64,000 bases of DNA from Ornithodoros turicata (Eukaryota; Arthropoda; Arachnida; Ixodida; Argasidae): the NCBI RefSeq assembly GCF_037126465.1, contig NC_088210.1, positions 10,128,011 through 10,192,010 of the forward strand. Direction: 5' to 3'. The notes beneath the pieces are model-generated. The model worked only from the letters and a program-made list of their open reading frames with translations, searched no databases and was not told the DNA's origin. The position numbers and the translations under genes are program-made. Shown piece after piece: positions 43,114-53,639 of this stretch (position 1 is the first letter of the stretch; every line of letters begins with the position of its first letter).

Positions 43114-43172
43114 CTGGCGAGTAGCCAGTCCCGATTGGCTTGGAAGTAACATCTCCATTTTGTTCTTTTACA

Positions 43173-43204
<32 letters not shown>
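43114..43204 (+). repeat. short dispersed repeat with (ATCA)n tail
   Basis: ggcgagtagccagtcccgat with tggcttggaagtaacatctc and cattttgttcttttacaaat leads into seven aatc units. Same family as 16797-16882. Confidence 0.7.
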
Positions 43205-43205
<1 letters not shown>

Positions 43206-43299
43206 GAAGCTTTATCCAATCGATAGCCTGAGTCCTTCAGTGCACTTATATCATAAGTCCCCACCCCCCAACTGAATTTATACCTTTTTAAACGGAATT

Positions 43300-43540
43300 C
43301 AAATTGAAATCTACGGGAAATCTGCAATTTTGTAAGTTGCCACCAACTTCACATATCTCGTCAAGTGCGGCGGGAAAACTACTTTGCACGCTCAGAACAG
43401 TGGGTCTAAAACAAAACAAACAAACAAAGTCGGCTACGTGGCCATCAGAAGCAGCAGGCAATTATCGGGAACATATATCACTGTTGCTCGACGAATTGTG
43501 GGTTATTTCCCACCGGACGTCTCCCCCCGATCACTTTTCC
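43300..43540 (+). repeat. dispersed repeat shared with 4565 and 46610
   Basis: aacatatatcactgttgctc with gacgaattgtgggttatttc and ccaccggacgtct matches 4590-4641. The upstream part, ctcgtcaagtgcggcgggaa with aactactttgcacgctcaga, matches 46670-46705. Family unknown. Confidence 0.6.
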
Positions 43541-44020
43541 CGCATTTTTTAACTAGCAAATCAAAAATATGAAGACTGCTCTGCAGAGATTTATCCGGAT
43601 CCCCTTCACCCACACCCCTTAACCCCGTCCCGAAATCTTTCGCGACGTGACCCTGATCCCCATGCTTTTTTCTTTTTTTTACACCCCATACCCCGTCCTT
43701 GCGATTCTGGATAAACTACTGGTGCTCCGCCAGCTGCGATGTGTTTACGCGCAACACACTGCCAAGCTATACGCCGTGCGGTACCTTTAACGCGCTTGAC
43801 AGTATGAGCACGCGATAATCAAAGAAATACAAGGGCAGTGACAAAAGCTGCGGACGAAAAACGAGAAGGCGTGGTTTGTACATCGCTACCTCACTCGTAA
43901 GAAAAAAAAAAAAAAAAAGAAACAGAAAAGAAAGAAACGGGAAAGAAACGCGAATGCGGCGAAGAAAGTTATTATGTCAATTTTTGTGTGTGTTTTTTCT
44001 CAAAGCAGGGAAGCCTGTTC
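43541..44020. other. unassigned sequence
   Basis: No gene; a 17-base A run lies at 43902-43918. Confidence 0.35.
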
Positions 44021-44024
44021 TAGA

Positions 44025-44977
44025 GTCACTAAATAAGCTTCGCTTCAGAGTAACGACACTGAGTTCCAAGAGCGAGCATGCGCCATCTTGTTTTCGCGCC
44101 ACGGTAGCAACGCGCACGCGCACTTTAGCGCACGACGCCATCTATCGTATGCAGGTGAAATGTTCCTTTCTCTTGCAAGTAGCTCATCAATAGAGGTGAG
44201 TGCGGGTAAGCAGACTTGGACCCGCACCCGCACAGTACCCGCAATGTGTGGCCCTCACCCGCAAGAATTTAATCTGGGCGACCCGCACTCGCACCCGCAG
44301 TGCTGTCTGTATACCGGCATACCCGCATTGGGACCCGCAGGGGGAAGTGTTCCTTGTCCACTTTACTGCTGTTTCTATTTTAAAACAATGGAAATTATGT
44401 GTGTTGGCTACGTGTCTCGGACGGCTTCAATCGTATGCCAATAGAACTGGAATTCAACAGAGAGCCATATATGTCTGCATTAACTCCCCGCCAGCACTTG
44501 CAGCCTGGCACATGGATTTATACGGCCAACGACATAGGGCACTGCTGAGCTCGCGTGTGACAGAGAGGGATCACTTAGTTGGCCATGGAGTGCGGGTAAT
44601 GCGGGTATACCCGCATTACCCGCGGTCGCATTACGGGTTCACCCGCATTTTGCCCGCTACCCGCAGCGATCGCGAATTCCTACTCGCAAATCGTGACGAT
44701 ATGCGGGTACCCGCGGGTATACCCGCACCCGCGCTCAGCTCTACTCATCAAGGTTGACGGCCTTGACGGCACCTTGACAACCTCGGGAGGTCCTGGTGGA
44801 CAATACATGAATCATCGCGCGACAATCATACACTCTTCTCTTTCTCACAGCGAACACGTTAGTCGTCTTTGATCCTCAACTGGGGATGGTACCGGTGTGG
44901 TGGGGAAACAAGATGGCGCTCCTGCTCTCCCTTCGACCTCAGTGTCGTTACTCTAAAAGCGAAGCTTATTTAGTGAC
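44025..44977. mobile_element. inverted-repeat element split by hAT-like insertion
   Basis: gtcactaaataagcttcgct with tcagagtaacgacactgag is inverted relative to ctcagtgtcgttactctaaa with agcgaagcttatttagtgac. Inside the left arm cgccatcttgttt matches aaacaagatggcg in the right arm. It carries the hAT-like element 44191-44743. A TA target is possible but not certain. Confidence 0.75.
44191..44743. mobile_element. hAT-like element, ACCCGC-rich ends
   Basis: tagaggtgagtgcgggt and acccgcgctcagctcta are the ends. Flanks ctcatcaa at 44183-44190 and 44744-44751 are identical. Near both ends acccgc and gcgggt are repeated many times. No transposase; the long ORF through it is a product of these iterations. 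Confidence 0.93.
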
Positions 44978-45324
44978 TAGCGCGTTCTAAAGTTCTCTCG
45001 CATCGATTTCGTTTGCATGCGCTGTATAGACCCCGATTATCGGGTTCGTTAAGCAGGAGAAAGCATAAAGAAAAACGGGGGAAAGGAAAGGGTGAGCCGT
45101 TGGCACCGAGAAACACTCATTGGTTTATAATGTTAGATACCGCGCGAACACAGAGTGTCACACAAGTTGTCAAAGAGTGTCAAGCAGGTTCGAAGTGGGA
45201 TAAGGAAGTCTGGTTTTTGTCGAGAAGTTTGTACTTCCCGCTGCTTCCCTCGCAGGCGTCTTTATTCTTCTTCGTCGTCTTCTTCCCTTGTTCCCAGGCA
45301 GCGCAACAGGCGATGCATATGCGG

Positions 45325-45683
45325 ATCCGTGTATTCACACGAGCGACATCCTCACGGAATATTCTAGTGGAAGAAAAAGCGAAAACACTGCTCACATTGC
45401 CGAAGTTCTGTCTCGTGTTACGTTGAGCATTCACACGGTGCGGAATAACGGGAGCGCCGTACTGCGCGTTTAGCAGACGACACTTGGCAGACGACACCGT
45501 CAGCGTGTTTTCCTGTCGTCTGCTACGGAATATCTTGTGGCTGTGTAGCAGGATATTCCCCACGGTTAGCAGTGTACGTGAAGACAAAACGTTGAGCACT
45601 CGTGCTCACGTGACAGCAGAAAGCTATGACGCTTTTCGCATCTTCAGCTTCTGGAGGAATGTCGCTCGTGTGAATACACGGAT
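45325..45683. mobile_element. inverted-repeat MITE with perfect 23-bp ends
   Basis: atccgtgtattcacacgagc plus gac at 45325-45347 is the exact reverse complement of 45661-45683. The interior carries AGCAGACGAC at 45472, a near match at 45486 and its inverse GTCGTCTGCT at 45515. No target duplication is clear. Confidence 0.78.
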
Positions 45684-45689
45684 AGGATG

Positions 45690-46560
45690 TTTTACGTATA
45701 TTCTCACTTCTTCTTTGCCTATTTCGTCCATTTCATTGAGGCGTCGAAACAGATCTTTGTTGTGTACTTTTTTTTTTAGTACACCAGGGCCGAAAAGGGT
45801 TAACACGGAACAACAAAAGAAATTTCGGTGGATGCCTTCGACTCTCTCTATCGTGCTAACGGGTGCGATATTTTTAACGTATCTGAGTCACAGTGGCTGC
45901 CGCTTCTAGAATGATTTGGGACAGGTGGTGAAAATAGAGGTGCCCTCCAGTTTTTCTTTCTCTCTCTCTCTCTCTCTGCAAAACACTCCAGCAACAGCCG
46001 AGGCGAATCCATTCATGGGAACGTGTTGATTAGATTCTCGTCAGGTATCGCCGTCGTTGGGTCCGTCGTCTGAAACCGAGAACGGCTGATAGCGGAGAAG
46101 CAAACGTTGTTGCTACACCGATATGATAGTGCGCGGAACGACGGTTAGTAACTTGGAAGGGTGTTATCGCCGGAGTTCTGTTCAAGAGCCATTTCGCGCT
46201 ATCGTTTTTCTGGGCCTTGTTTTTAACGGAGCCGAAACGGGCCCGGAATCGCAATCTACGGAAATCAACTTCCTTCGGGAACGTATTTTTGAAGCAAAAG
46301 GACGACAAATACGGTAGTATGAACCCGGCGTAAAGGCGCCTGATAAGAAGTCAGATAGCGTCCTAATATGTCTTTTAGAAAGTACACACTGCGGACTCCT
46401 GACCACTTGGAGTAGGCTTCTTTTTCGGAAGTATTGCTCGACGTAGGAATTATATTTTGAATATTTTTTATGACGTTTTATGACAGCTCCACCTAGACCG
46501 TGAAGCAATAGAGCTGCAATCTAAAAAAAAAAAAAAAAATCAATTTGATATCCTCAGCAC
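45690..46560. other. unassigned sequence
   Basis: No gene is supported. There are a (TC)n tract at 45957-45977 and an A run at 46524-46539. Confidence 0.35.
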
Positions 46561-46766
46561 TAAGTCACAATTCTCGTCCAAAATGCGCCCATAGGATTTT
46601 AGAAACTTAAAATTGAAAATTACTGGTAACACTGTGTGGAAGTGTTCACCAACTGCGCATTGCTCGTCAAGTACAGCGGCAAAACTTACGTTGCATGCGC
46701 ACAACACTGGGTCTGAATCAAACGAATTTGGCTGTCTGTCAGCTATACGCATCATGAGGAGCAAAT

Positions 46767-47331
46767 TAGAGCCCTGCACAACCTGCGGATGGAAGCGGAT
46801 ATCCGCAACATACTTGCGGATTCAGATGAAAATTTAGCACTTTTTGCGGTGTGCGGATCCGATGCGGTGGCTCGAGGTCGGATGCGGATGCGAAGGCAGC
46901 GGATCGGTAGCGGATCGGATGCGGATATACCGAGTGCTGTAATTTTTCCACCAGCAATTTATTTGTATTGCGAGCCGACAGCGAGCGCACCCTCGGGTTC
47001 ACCTTTGGCCATGCACGGCCAAGACGGGAGGGAAGGCACTCTGGCGTCTCGAACCCCACGAGCATCGGCGAGGTTGCGTTCCACGCGTTCCAGAAGTCTC
47101 TCCATATCGCGTTTACTGAAGGGTTTACCTTTGCTTGTCGTCGTGAATCCTTCCGTGACAGCATGGAGGCATCCGAAAATATACCAACATTCTTCCGGCG
47201 GCCTTTATTTTGCGGATCGGATGCGGATGTAAACTGTTGTGTATGTCGCGCATACGGATCGGATGTGGATAACGTGTTCGCGGATGCGGGTCGTATGCGG
47301 ATGCCAAAAATCTTATCCGCGCAGGGCTCTA
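46767..47331. mobile_element. hAT-like element, GCGGAT-rich ends
   Basis: tagagccctgcacaacctgc and atccgcgcagggctcta are inverted. Flanks gagcaaat (46759-46766) and cagcaaac (47332-47339) agree at 6 of 8. The subterminal regions are full of gcggat, just as the element at 44191 is full of gcgggt. No transposase. Confidence 0.85.
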
Positions 47332-47667
47332 CAGCAAACCATTGCTGCTTTACGGAATTAATATGGCTATCTCAGCCTTGGCGTCGTCGTTGACAGCCGG
47401 CACAGTGCGCTTGGCGCGTGTAGGCAGCACGTGGTTGCAAACCACAGCGCGCAGGTGTTGTACCTTTACGCGCCAACCTCTGGCACTAGGATATCTTGTC
47501 GCAACAAGATGTCGTCGGTGGGGCTGTGACCGCTTCATTTCAAGGTGGAACCCCGTCTGAAAATACCTCCTTCGCTCCCCACCTTCTGCTTCTTATCTCT
47601 AAAAGCTCCGGCATGAGAGTTATAAGTAGTATGCGACTATGTCTAGCGCAAGTAATCACGTATACTA

Positions 47668-48231
47668 CCGTAATTTCACACGTATTAGCCGCGGCTTATG
47701 CGCGATTTTTTTTTCTCATGGGCGCTGTGCGGCTTATCCACCGGTGCGGCTTATCTGATGACTTTTTTTTTTTTTCAGGTATTTTCCCCATACACTGATT
47801 TTAACGAAAGGGTCGACAGTGTCTCTGGAATAGCACTGCCCTGCTGATGCACGAACAGTGCCTAACAGGGATGGGTCCACATTAAAGTAGATTGCCCCCA
47901 TGCAGCTTTAATGAAAGTGGTGACAGTGATTCATGCCTTCTGGAAGACCACTGACCCGTCAATACATGAAAAGCGCCCAACAACGGCACAATCCGATCTT
48001 GGTAGAACTCTAGAACTGACTTCCTTTGTTGTACACTATGCCGATCCCGGCGTATGGACCACAGGGTTTATGGCATTACTCTATGGTCTCATTTGTCGCA
48101 CATAGGAGTCGTCTCCTATTGCCCGCGGCTTATCTGCGAGTGCGGCTTATCTGCCGGAAAATTTTCAAAACGTTCCTAAAAACGCGTCCTGCGGCTCATC
48201 TGCGGTGCGGCTTATACGCGTGAAAATACGG
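47668..48231. mobile_element. inverted-repeat element, ACCGTATTTTC / GCGGCTTAT
   Basis: taccgtaatttcacacgtat with tagccgcggcttatg is inverted relative to gcggcttatacgcgtgaaaa with tacggta. TA is present on both sides. gtgcggcttat is iterated near both ends. Similar ends (accgtatttttc...tataagccgcac) are known to me from a widespread DNA transposon group, perhaps ISL2EU-like; that naming is uncertain. Confidence 0.75.
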
Positions 48232-48486
48232 TACTCATACTCGGAGATTTGTGCATAACTTTCATTTTGGGGCAGTGGGGGCGTTGGAATTGCGTCAGGG
48301 GGTATATGTGACCCACGTACCTCATAGCTTTTGGGACTTTACCCCCTTGTGTTTCTTTTTCTTTTTCTTCTTCGCTCGTGTCTCTGTTGCAAGATCTTTG
48401 GGTGGTGTGTGGAGTGCGAAAATTCCTGTCGAATTTGTACCCTTCTGCTGCGATACACATCGACATGATTAGGAATTGTACAAGCA

Positions 48487-48749
48487 CGGCTAGCCAAGGT
48501 CGCGCTGAAGACTGGAAGGTGGTGTGTTCGAATCCTACCACCGACTGTGCTGTCTGAGGTTTTCCCTGGGTTTTTGCGAAGACTTTCCAGACGGATGCCG
48601 GCACAGTTCCCCCAGAAGTCGGCCCAGGACGCATCTTAAACCCCTTTGTCCCCCAACTCCTTCTCGCAGTCCCCTCTCCATCTGTCCACATCTGTACGGC
48701 ACCCATAGCCGCAGTTGCTTCGCGGCGCTAACAAGGTATAAAAAAAAAT
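48487..48749 (+). repeat. tRNA-derived SINE, family 1
   Basis: Degraded A box, B box tgttcgaatcct near 48527, then actgtgctgtctgaggtttt, cagaagtcggcccaggacgc, catctgtccacatctgtacg and gccgcagttgcttcgcggcg with an A-rich tail. Confidence 0.87.
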
Positions 48750-49008
48750 AAGCGCGGCCAAAAAAAAAAAAAAAGAAGTCGAATGTATGTGCGGTTGACC
48801 TCAGTTGCAGAGAGGGGAAGAAAAAGTCGCTGTTTACGCGGGGGGGGGGGGGTTAATTTGCGCGACCCCTCTCCGCCTTCTCACGCGTGTGTGTCAGCGT
48901 GCCGCACGCGACCGTTTCGAGGCCAGCTGCCGCCGGCGCGGGGACCTTGAGAGAGGCGCGCGCGCGCGCGTGTATGTAGTTCCCCCACCGCTTGTCGTCG
49001 CTCTCCCC

Positions 49009-49036
49009 TTTTAAAGGAGCGGTAAGTGCAGTCAGT
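49009..49036 (+). promoter_or_regulatory. possible TATA plus Inr core promoter
   Basis: TTTTAAAG at 49009-49016 is followed 16 bases later by the initiator-like TCAGT at 49032-49036, a spacing close to that of arthropod TATA/Inr promoters. The area 48860-49130 is CG-rich and matches no repeat. A (CG)n stretch lies at 48955-48970. It lies about 100 bp before a candidate first exon. Confidence 0.4.
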
Positions 49037-49137
49037 CGTTCGCGTGCCTCCCATTCCTGCGGTCGTCGCATATCTCTCTCTCTGGTGCCCCGGATTTATT
49101 CCCATGTGTTGTCGCCGTGCGGACCTCTGACTCTGCC

Positions 49138-49185
49138 ATGATCTCTGTGCTCGATCCGGGCTTCGGTGCGATGGGAAAGTGGAAG
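49138..49185 (+). CDS. candidate first coding exon, unknown gene
   Basis: An ATG at 49138 reads MISVLDPGFGAMGKWK and the frame meets AAG|GTGAGA at 49186, a good splice donor. If not spliced it stops 12 codons later. It follows the promoter-like site above with a leader of about 100 bases. The peptide is too short to place in a family, and no second exon was found. Confidence 0.35.
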
Positions 49186-50062
49186 GTGAGAGCTGCTGTC
49201 AGTGAGGAATCTGTTGTATGACGGGTGGTACCGGGAGCCAGGTAACGAATAGCGGGAGATCGAGGAATGTGGATTGAGGTCACTGATATAAGCGTTGAGA
49301 GAAAAAAAAAAAAAAAATGAGGGGGTTATCATCACGAAGAATGCGAAACAAACGTGTGAATTACACAAAGGTTGCCTTACATTATGTGTTTTCTTAACTG
49401 ATACCTTTGAGAGGTAGGAATGAGGCAAAATGAGTGGTTATCATCGTGAAGAATGCCTAACAAGTGTGAGGATTTCACAAAGCTACAATATCTCATCGGG
49501 ATACCTGTATCGCGATGTCCTAAGTGTGTTACTGCAATTGAGGGGTGATTTCACGTTGCGCTTCCTGCGTGAACTTCTCTCCTCGAACCAACCTCAGTTT
49601 CGGGGCTTCGCGAACACCGAAAGTGATCACGGCAGGTGCTTTGCCTTGCGCGGACGCTGACCGCCGGAAAGTCACGTGCATTCGATAACCCGTAGGAATG
49701 GCCGAAGCTCCCGCTCGCTGACGTCAGAGCTCGAACAGGAGGTGTGTCCAAGGTTCTGTATCTGGCAAACCTACCGTAGGTACTCCAATAGCCAACGTCG
49801 TTCCTTACTTACTGCCAAGCAAGAATGACTTCGAGACGAACAGATATATCGAATCACGCATGTTGTTCGTTCCGACGATCTTCCCAGAAATCGACGGGGC
49901 TACTGAACTGTGTTAGGCAAATGTCAGAAATTTCAGGGGCCAGTGGCAACAAAACGGGGAAAGTGCTGTGCACACCCTGTTGGGGGGGGGGGGGGGGGGG
50001 GGCATCCCTGGTCCCCTGACGAGCATTAGGGACAAGGGCTCGTCGGGTTTCGATGGATATGT
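49186..50062. other. unassigned sequence, short direct repeat, G run
   Basis: A phrase ggttatcatc-cgaagaatgc is repeated at 49323 and 49437. An A run lies at 49302-49318 and a G run of 22 at 49981-50002. TGACGTCA occurs near 49720. No gene is visible beyond the candidate exon. Confidence 0.4.
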
Positions 50063-50070
50063 AGGGGCAT

Positions 50071-50785
50071 CAGGGATGGGCATAAATACATTTTTTGAGT
50101 ATTTAAATATAAATACAAAATACTTTGTTGAAAGGGGTATTTAAATACTCTTCATAAATACTTTTTAATATTAGTATTTAAATACAAAATATAAATACAG
50201 TATTTAAATACCGTAACTACTGCCATAAATACTTCGAGGAAGATGGCATCCTGGATTACAGAAATAATGATGATCGTCATGACGAATCAGCAAGCAATAG
50301 TAACATTTATTTGTTAGACTATCACGACGATTTTAATATTTGAAGTTTCTCGAAGACTGCATCTTTGAGGCATCTTATGTTCAGTTGTACGATCAGTTTC
50401 GCAAAGGAGAACAGCATCTCCACAGGTGCATCGTACAACAAGGTAATTGAGTAGATGCGACCGCTGTCTGCAACAACAGTGAAAAACTCCCCATCTAGAA
50501 TGGTTGTCACATGCGTATGCTGCGCAAGTAAGGTATAACTGTGCCCCAGACTCGCCCTTCTTCGCGAAAGGTCAAATGCAGGGAAATTTTAGGGTAGGAG
50601 TCAGTATATACTGCATTTAGGGGTATTTATAAAGTATTTACAAGAATAAATACCCGAAAATTGGTATTTAAATATAACTATAAATAAATTTTTCTAGTCT
50701 GTATTTAAATACAAAATATAAATACATGTATTTATATTTTAAATAGTATTTTAATTACAACGTATTTAAATATTGCCCATCCCTG
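50071..50785. mobile_element. hAT element, CAGGGATGGGCA ends, long copy
   Basis: cagggatgggcataaataca and ttgcccatccctg are the ends. Flanks aggggcat at 50063-50070 and 50786-50793 are identical. The subterminal regions are strings of atttaaatac. It is in the opposite orientation to 26020-26452 and is longer because it keeps part of a transposase. Confidence 0.95.
50322..50510 (-). pseudogene. hAT transposase C-terminal fragment
   Basis: On the minus strand the frame reads APVEMLFSFAKLIVQLNI then CLKDAVFEKLQILK. This fits the C-terminal dimerisation segment of hAT transposases, whose usual form is near PVERLFS-AG-I with a later L-D-FE-L-LK. The BED finger and the DDE core are absent. It lies inside an element with hAT-type ends and an 8-bp duplication, so ends and protein agree. 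About 60 codons remain of a protein of several hundred. Confidence 0.75.
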
Positions 50786-50793
50786 AGGGGCAT

Positions 50794-51165
50794 CCGCGCA
50801 AAAGAGTTCCGCAACCGCGTTTACGCAATTACATCCTGAGATATTACTATTGTCATCAGGAAGGAAGGAAGGAAGAGCAGTCCTTCATGTTTCGTTTTCG
50901 CTGACCTTGATACTTCGTGGACTATCTGCCGAGAGAGTTGAGAAATCGGAATAGCTTGGAGACCTCATCCTTTCTGATAACCGAGTTCCCATAGTTCAAA
51001 GCGGCTCTATATAAGCTATCTGAAAGTTTCTCAAGTCGTCCGCTGCAGTACAGAGGGAAAACTCTCCGATGACGAATATGGGATGCTGCAAACGTTTATT
51101 TTGTAGCGTACCTACTTTTTGTTGTGTCAACGCTGTCACCCGCGGTTGTCCAATAATAGCAGTTA
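50794..51165. other. unassigned sequence
   Basis: Apart from gaaggaaggaaggaag near 50859 I see nothing notable. Confidence 0.3.
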
Positions 51166-51945
51166 GCAAAAGGCAAACAGCAGTTGGCAAATACAAATAG
51201 CAAAGCCGAAAAGGCAAATAGCAGTTAGGAAAAGCCCAAAAGCCTAGTAGCAGTATGCACGGACAGTCCAAAAGGCAAACAGCAGTTAGCAAATGCAAAA
51301 GGCAAATAGCAGTTGACAGATGCAATAGTCCAAATAGCTGTTGGCAAATGCAAATAGCAAAGTCGAAAAGGCAAATAGCGGTTAGCAAAAGTGCAAGTAG
51401 CATTGGCAAGTACAAAGGCTAACAGCAACAAACAGCAAACGAACGCAAGAGGGAAATAGCTGTTAGCAAATGCAAAAGGCAAATAGCAGGAAGCAAATGC
51501 AAACCCAAACGGCAAATAGCAAGAAGCAGATGTCAAAAACCCAAAGACAAATTACATTTAGCAAATGCAAAGGCCCAAAAGGCAAATAGCAGGACGCAAA
51601 TGTAAAAACCCAAAGACATATTGCGGTTAGCAAATGCAAAAACTCAAATGGCAAATATCATGCAGTTAGTAAAAAAAAAAAAAAGCTACAAATGGCAGCT
51701 AGCAAATGCAAAAGGCAAATTGCAGTTAGTAAATGCAAAAGCCAATTGGAGTTAGCAAATACAAAAGCCCAAAAGGCAATAGCAAATGCAAAAGGCAAAT
51801 ACGTAGTTTTAGGAAATGCAAAAACACAAAAGGCAAATAGCGGTTAGCAAAATAGCAGTTTGCAAATGCAAAGCCCAAAAGGCAAATAACAGGAAGCAAA
51901 TGCAAAAACCCGAACACAAATGGCGCTTAGCAAATGCAATTCTGT
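51166..51945. repeat. minisatellite, GCAAATGCAAAAGGCAAATAGCAGTTA-like
   Basis: About 780 bp of degenerate units of roughly 25-36 bp built from gcaaatgcaaaa, ggcaaatagca and gttagcaaat. Several sub-variants (cagttagcaa, caggaagcaa, ccaaagacaa) alternate, suggesting higher-order organisation. The minus-strand frames full of ICLLHLLTA are translations of the array, not genes. Confidence 0.9.
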
Positions 51946-52142
51946 TTGTCACGGTGATGTAAGAGTTAGCTATCGCACCTTGGCGAGCGTCACGAGGGTG
52001 TGTGACCGAGATAAGAGTTATTGAGGGCTGTTTTGTCATGTGATAAAACACATGTTGTGTCTCGATTGCTTGCAAGGACAGAGGGAGTCACCACTATCGC
52101 GTGGCGTCACGGCAGCACCGGAGGCGCTGGCTATAAAATTCA

Positions 52143-52240
52143 ATAGATTGATTGATTGATTGATTTTAAAAGAAAAAAATGGAGATGGTAGTCTCGAGCC
52201 ACTCGGGACTGGCTACTCCAGGACGCGTTGTTAATAAAAG
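52143..52240 (-). repeat. short dispersed repeat with (ATCA)n tail
   Basis: Minus-strand copy: attgattgattgattgattt and taaaagaaaaaaatggagat, then ctcgagccactcgggactgg and ctactccaggacgcg. Same family as 16797-16882. Confidence 0.72.
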
Positions 52241-52448
52241 AAAGGGAAACTACACTAACCTCGACGCTTTGAAACGCTTTGAAAGAATAAATGAGAACAT
52301 CATCACCGAGCTTGTCAGCAAAAGCGAAGTCTCAAGGCACTAAAAACAAAGAGTGTCACAATGTGTCAAAATTCAATAGAAAAAGTAACTGGCTGCGAAG
52401 TTCATTGAAATATTTTGCACGGCGTCTCTGAATCACGACCTTATAGTG

Positions 52449-53110
52449 TAGCGGTGGCGCTGCTCGTCGGTCCGTTTATTGCTTCCTCAATCGCTATAAG
52501 CGATAATAATAATTGCAACACTTATATAATATTTAATATAATACTTTGTATACTTTAATGGACCCTACGATTTTTCTGCAGCCGTGGATATCCCATGGGA
52601 CATGCGTTCTTGCAAAAATTGTAAAGTGGTTATTATATATGAAGAAAATTTATTACGTAGATTTTTAAAAATTCGTGTTAGCGCCGCGAAGGAACTGTGG
52701 CTATGAGCGGCGTACAGATGTGGACAGATGGAGAGAGGACAGCAGGAAGGAGTGGGTTAGTATGCGTCCTGGGCCGACTTCAGGGGGATCTGTGCCGACA
52801 TTCGTTTAAAAAAAGTATTCGGAAAACCCAGGGTAGAACCTCACACAGCACAGCTGGTGCGGGGATTCGAACCCGTGTCACATCCCAGTCTCGGCGGGGA
52901 AAGCGATCATCCTAACCACAATGCCACGGATAATTGATTGATTGATTATCATCTTTTTACACGTTTTCACGGGGGCTGTTGCTGTCTGTCGTCTGCTACT
53001 GTTGTCGTCTGCTATACGGTCATGTCCGCTTCTGCACGTTCAAAATTCAAATTTTAATTGTCCATTTATGACGAAGATCTTGCCGGCCTATCTGTATAGC
53101 GCCCCTAGCG
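52449..53110. mobile_element. inverted-repeat MITE, CTAGCGGCAGCGCTGCTC family, SINE-split
   Basis: tagcggtggcgctgctcgtc with ggtcc is inverted relative to ggcctatctgtatagcgccc with ctagcg. It matches 57784-58066 (attgcttcctcaat, gtggatatccca/gtggatgtccca, cgcttctgc-cgttcaaaatt). The SINE 52674-52933 lies inside. GTCGTCTGCT occurs at 52988 and 53004. Confidence 0.75.
52674..52933 (-). repeat. tRNA-derived SINE, family 1
   Basis: cgtgttagcgccgcgaagga, gtgcgtcct-type atgcgtcctgggccgacttc, gcggggattcgaacccgtgt (B box) and atcctaaccacaatgccacg (A box side), all on the minus strand. Near complete. Confidence 0.9.
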
Positions 53111-53588
53111 GATCGCCTGAATATAGCAGTCGCAGATTTTGACGTCCTTTTTACAAACCATTAGGTCTCGCTCGGTACATCGTATGAAAGTATGTGACGT
53201 TTGTTTAGGCTCTCAGCCAGGGAACGGTAACGGTATTTTGCCGAAGAGCTCGCAACGGAAACAGAAACGAAAATAATCGGCTGATATGAATTCCAAATAG
53301 CGGCTATTACTTGAGTTTCAGTTTGAATATAGGTGCAAGGTTACGTCACGTAAGACTGACCAGAATTTTTATTAAAAAAAAAAAAACTATGAGAGTAGCA
53401 TAGATGTTGCTCTTGCAGTTGAGTTCTACGGTCATGCGGACATCCTTTCGTAGAAAGTGTGCAACCACAAGATTACTAATTACCTAAAATTCATTAATTA
53501 GCTTTTTAATTGGTGGATTTTGTGCTAAAGCGATGTGGCAGATTGAAAGACTACTTCTTCATCTTCATCTTAACTGGATGGTGTCTGG

Positions 53589-53627
53589 CAGAGCCGTATA
53601 TTAAAAGCCGTATAATATACGGCTCTG
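53589..53627. mobile_element. 39-bp hAT-like mini-element
   Basis: cagagccgtatatta and taatatacggctctg are 15-bp inverted ends with only 9 bases between them. The 8-bp flanks gtgtctgg at 53581-53588 and 53628-53635 are identical. The CAGAGCCGT end is the same as in the MITEs at 4663, 10923 and 33358. It appears to be a natural insertion made almost only of its ends. Confidence 0.8.
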
Positions 53628-53639
53628 GTGTCTGGAGCC

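Noticed and set aside
44200..44757. 185-codon plus-strand frame
   Set aside because: It translates the iterated acccgc and gcgggt ends of a hAT-like element and crosses its right boundary.
51225..51917. Minus-strand frames rich in ICLLHLLTA that look like membrane proteins
   Set aside because: They are translations of the minisatellite unit.
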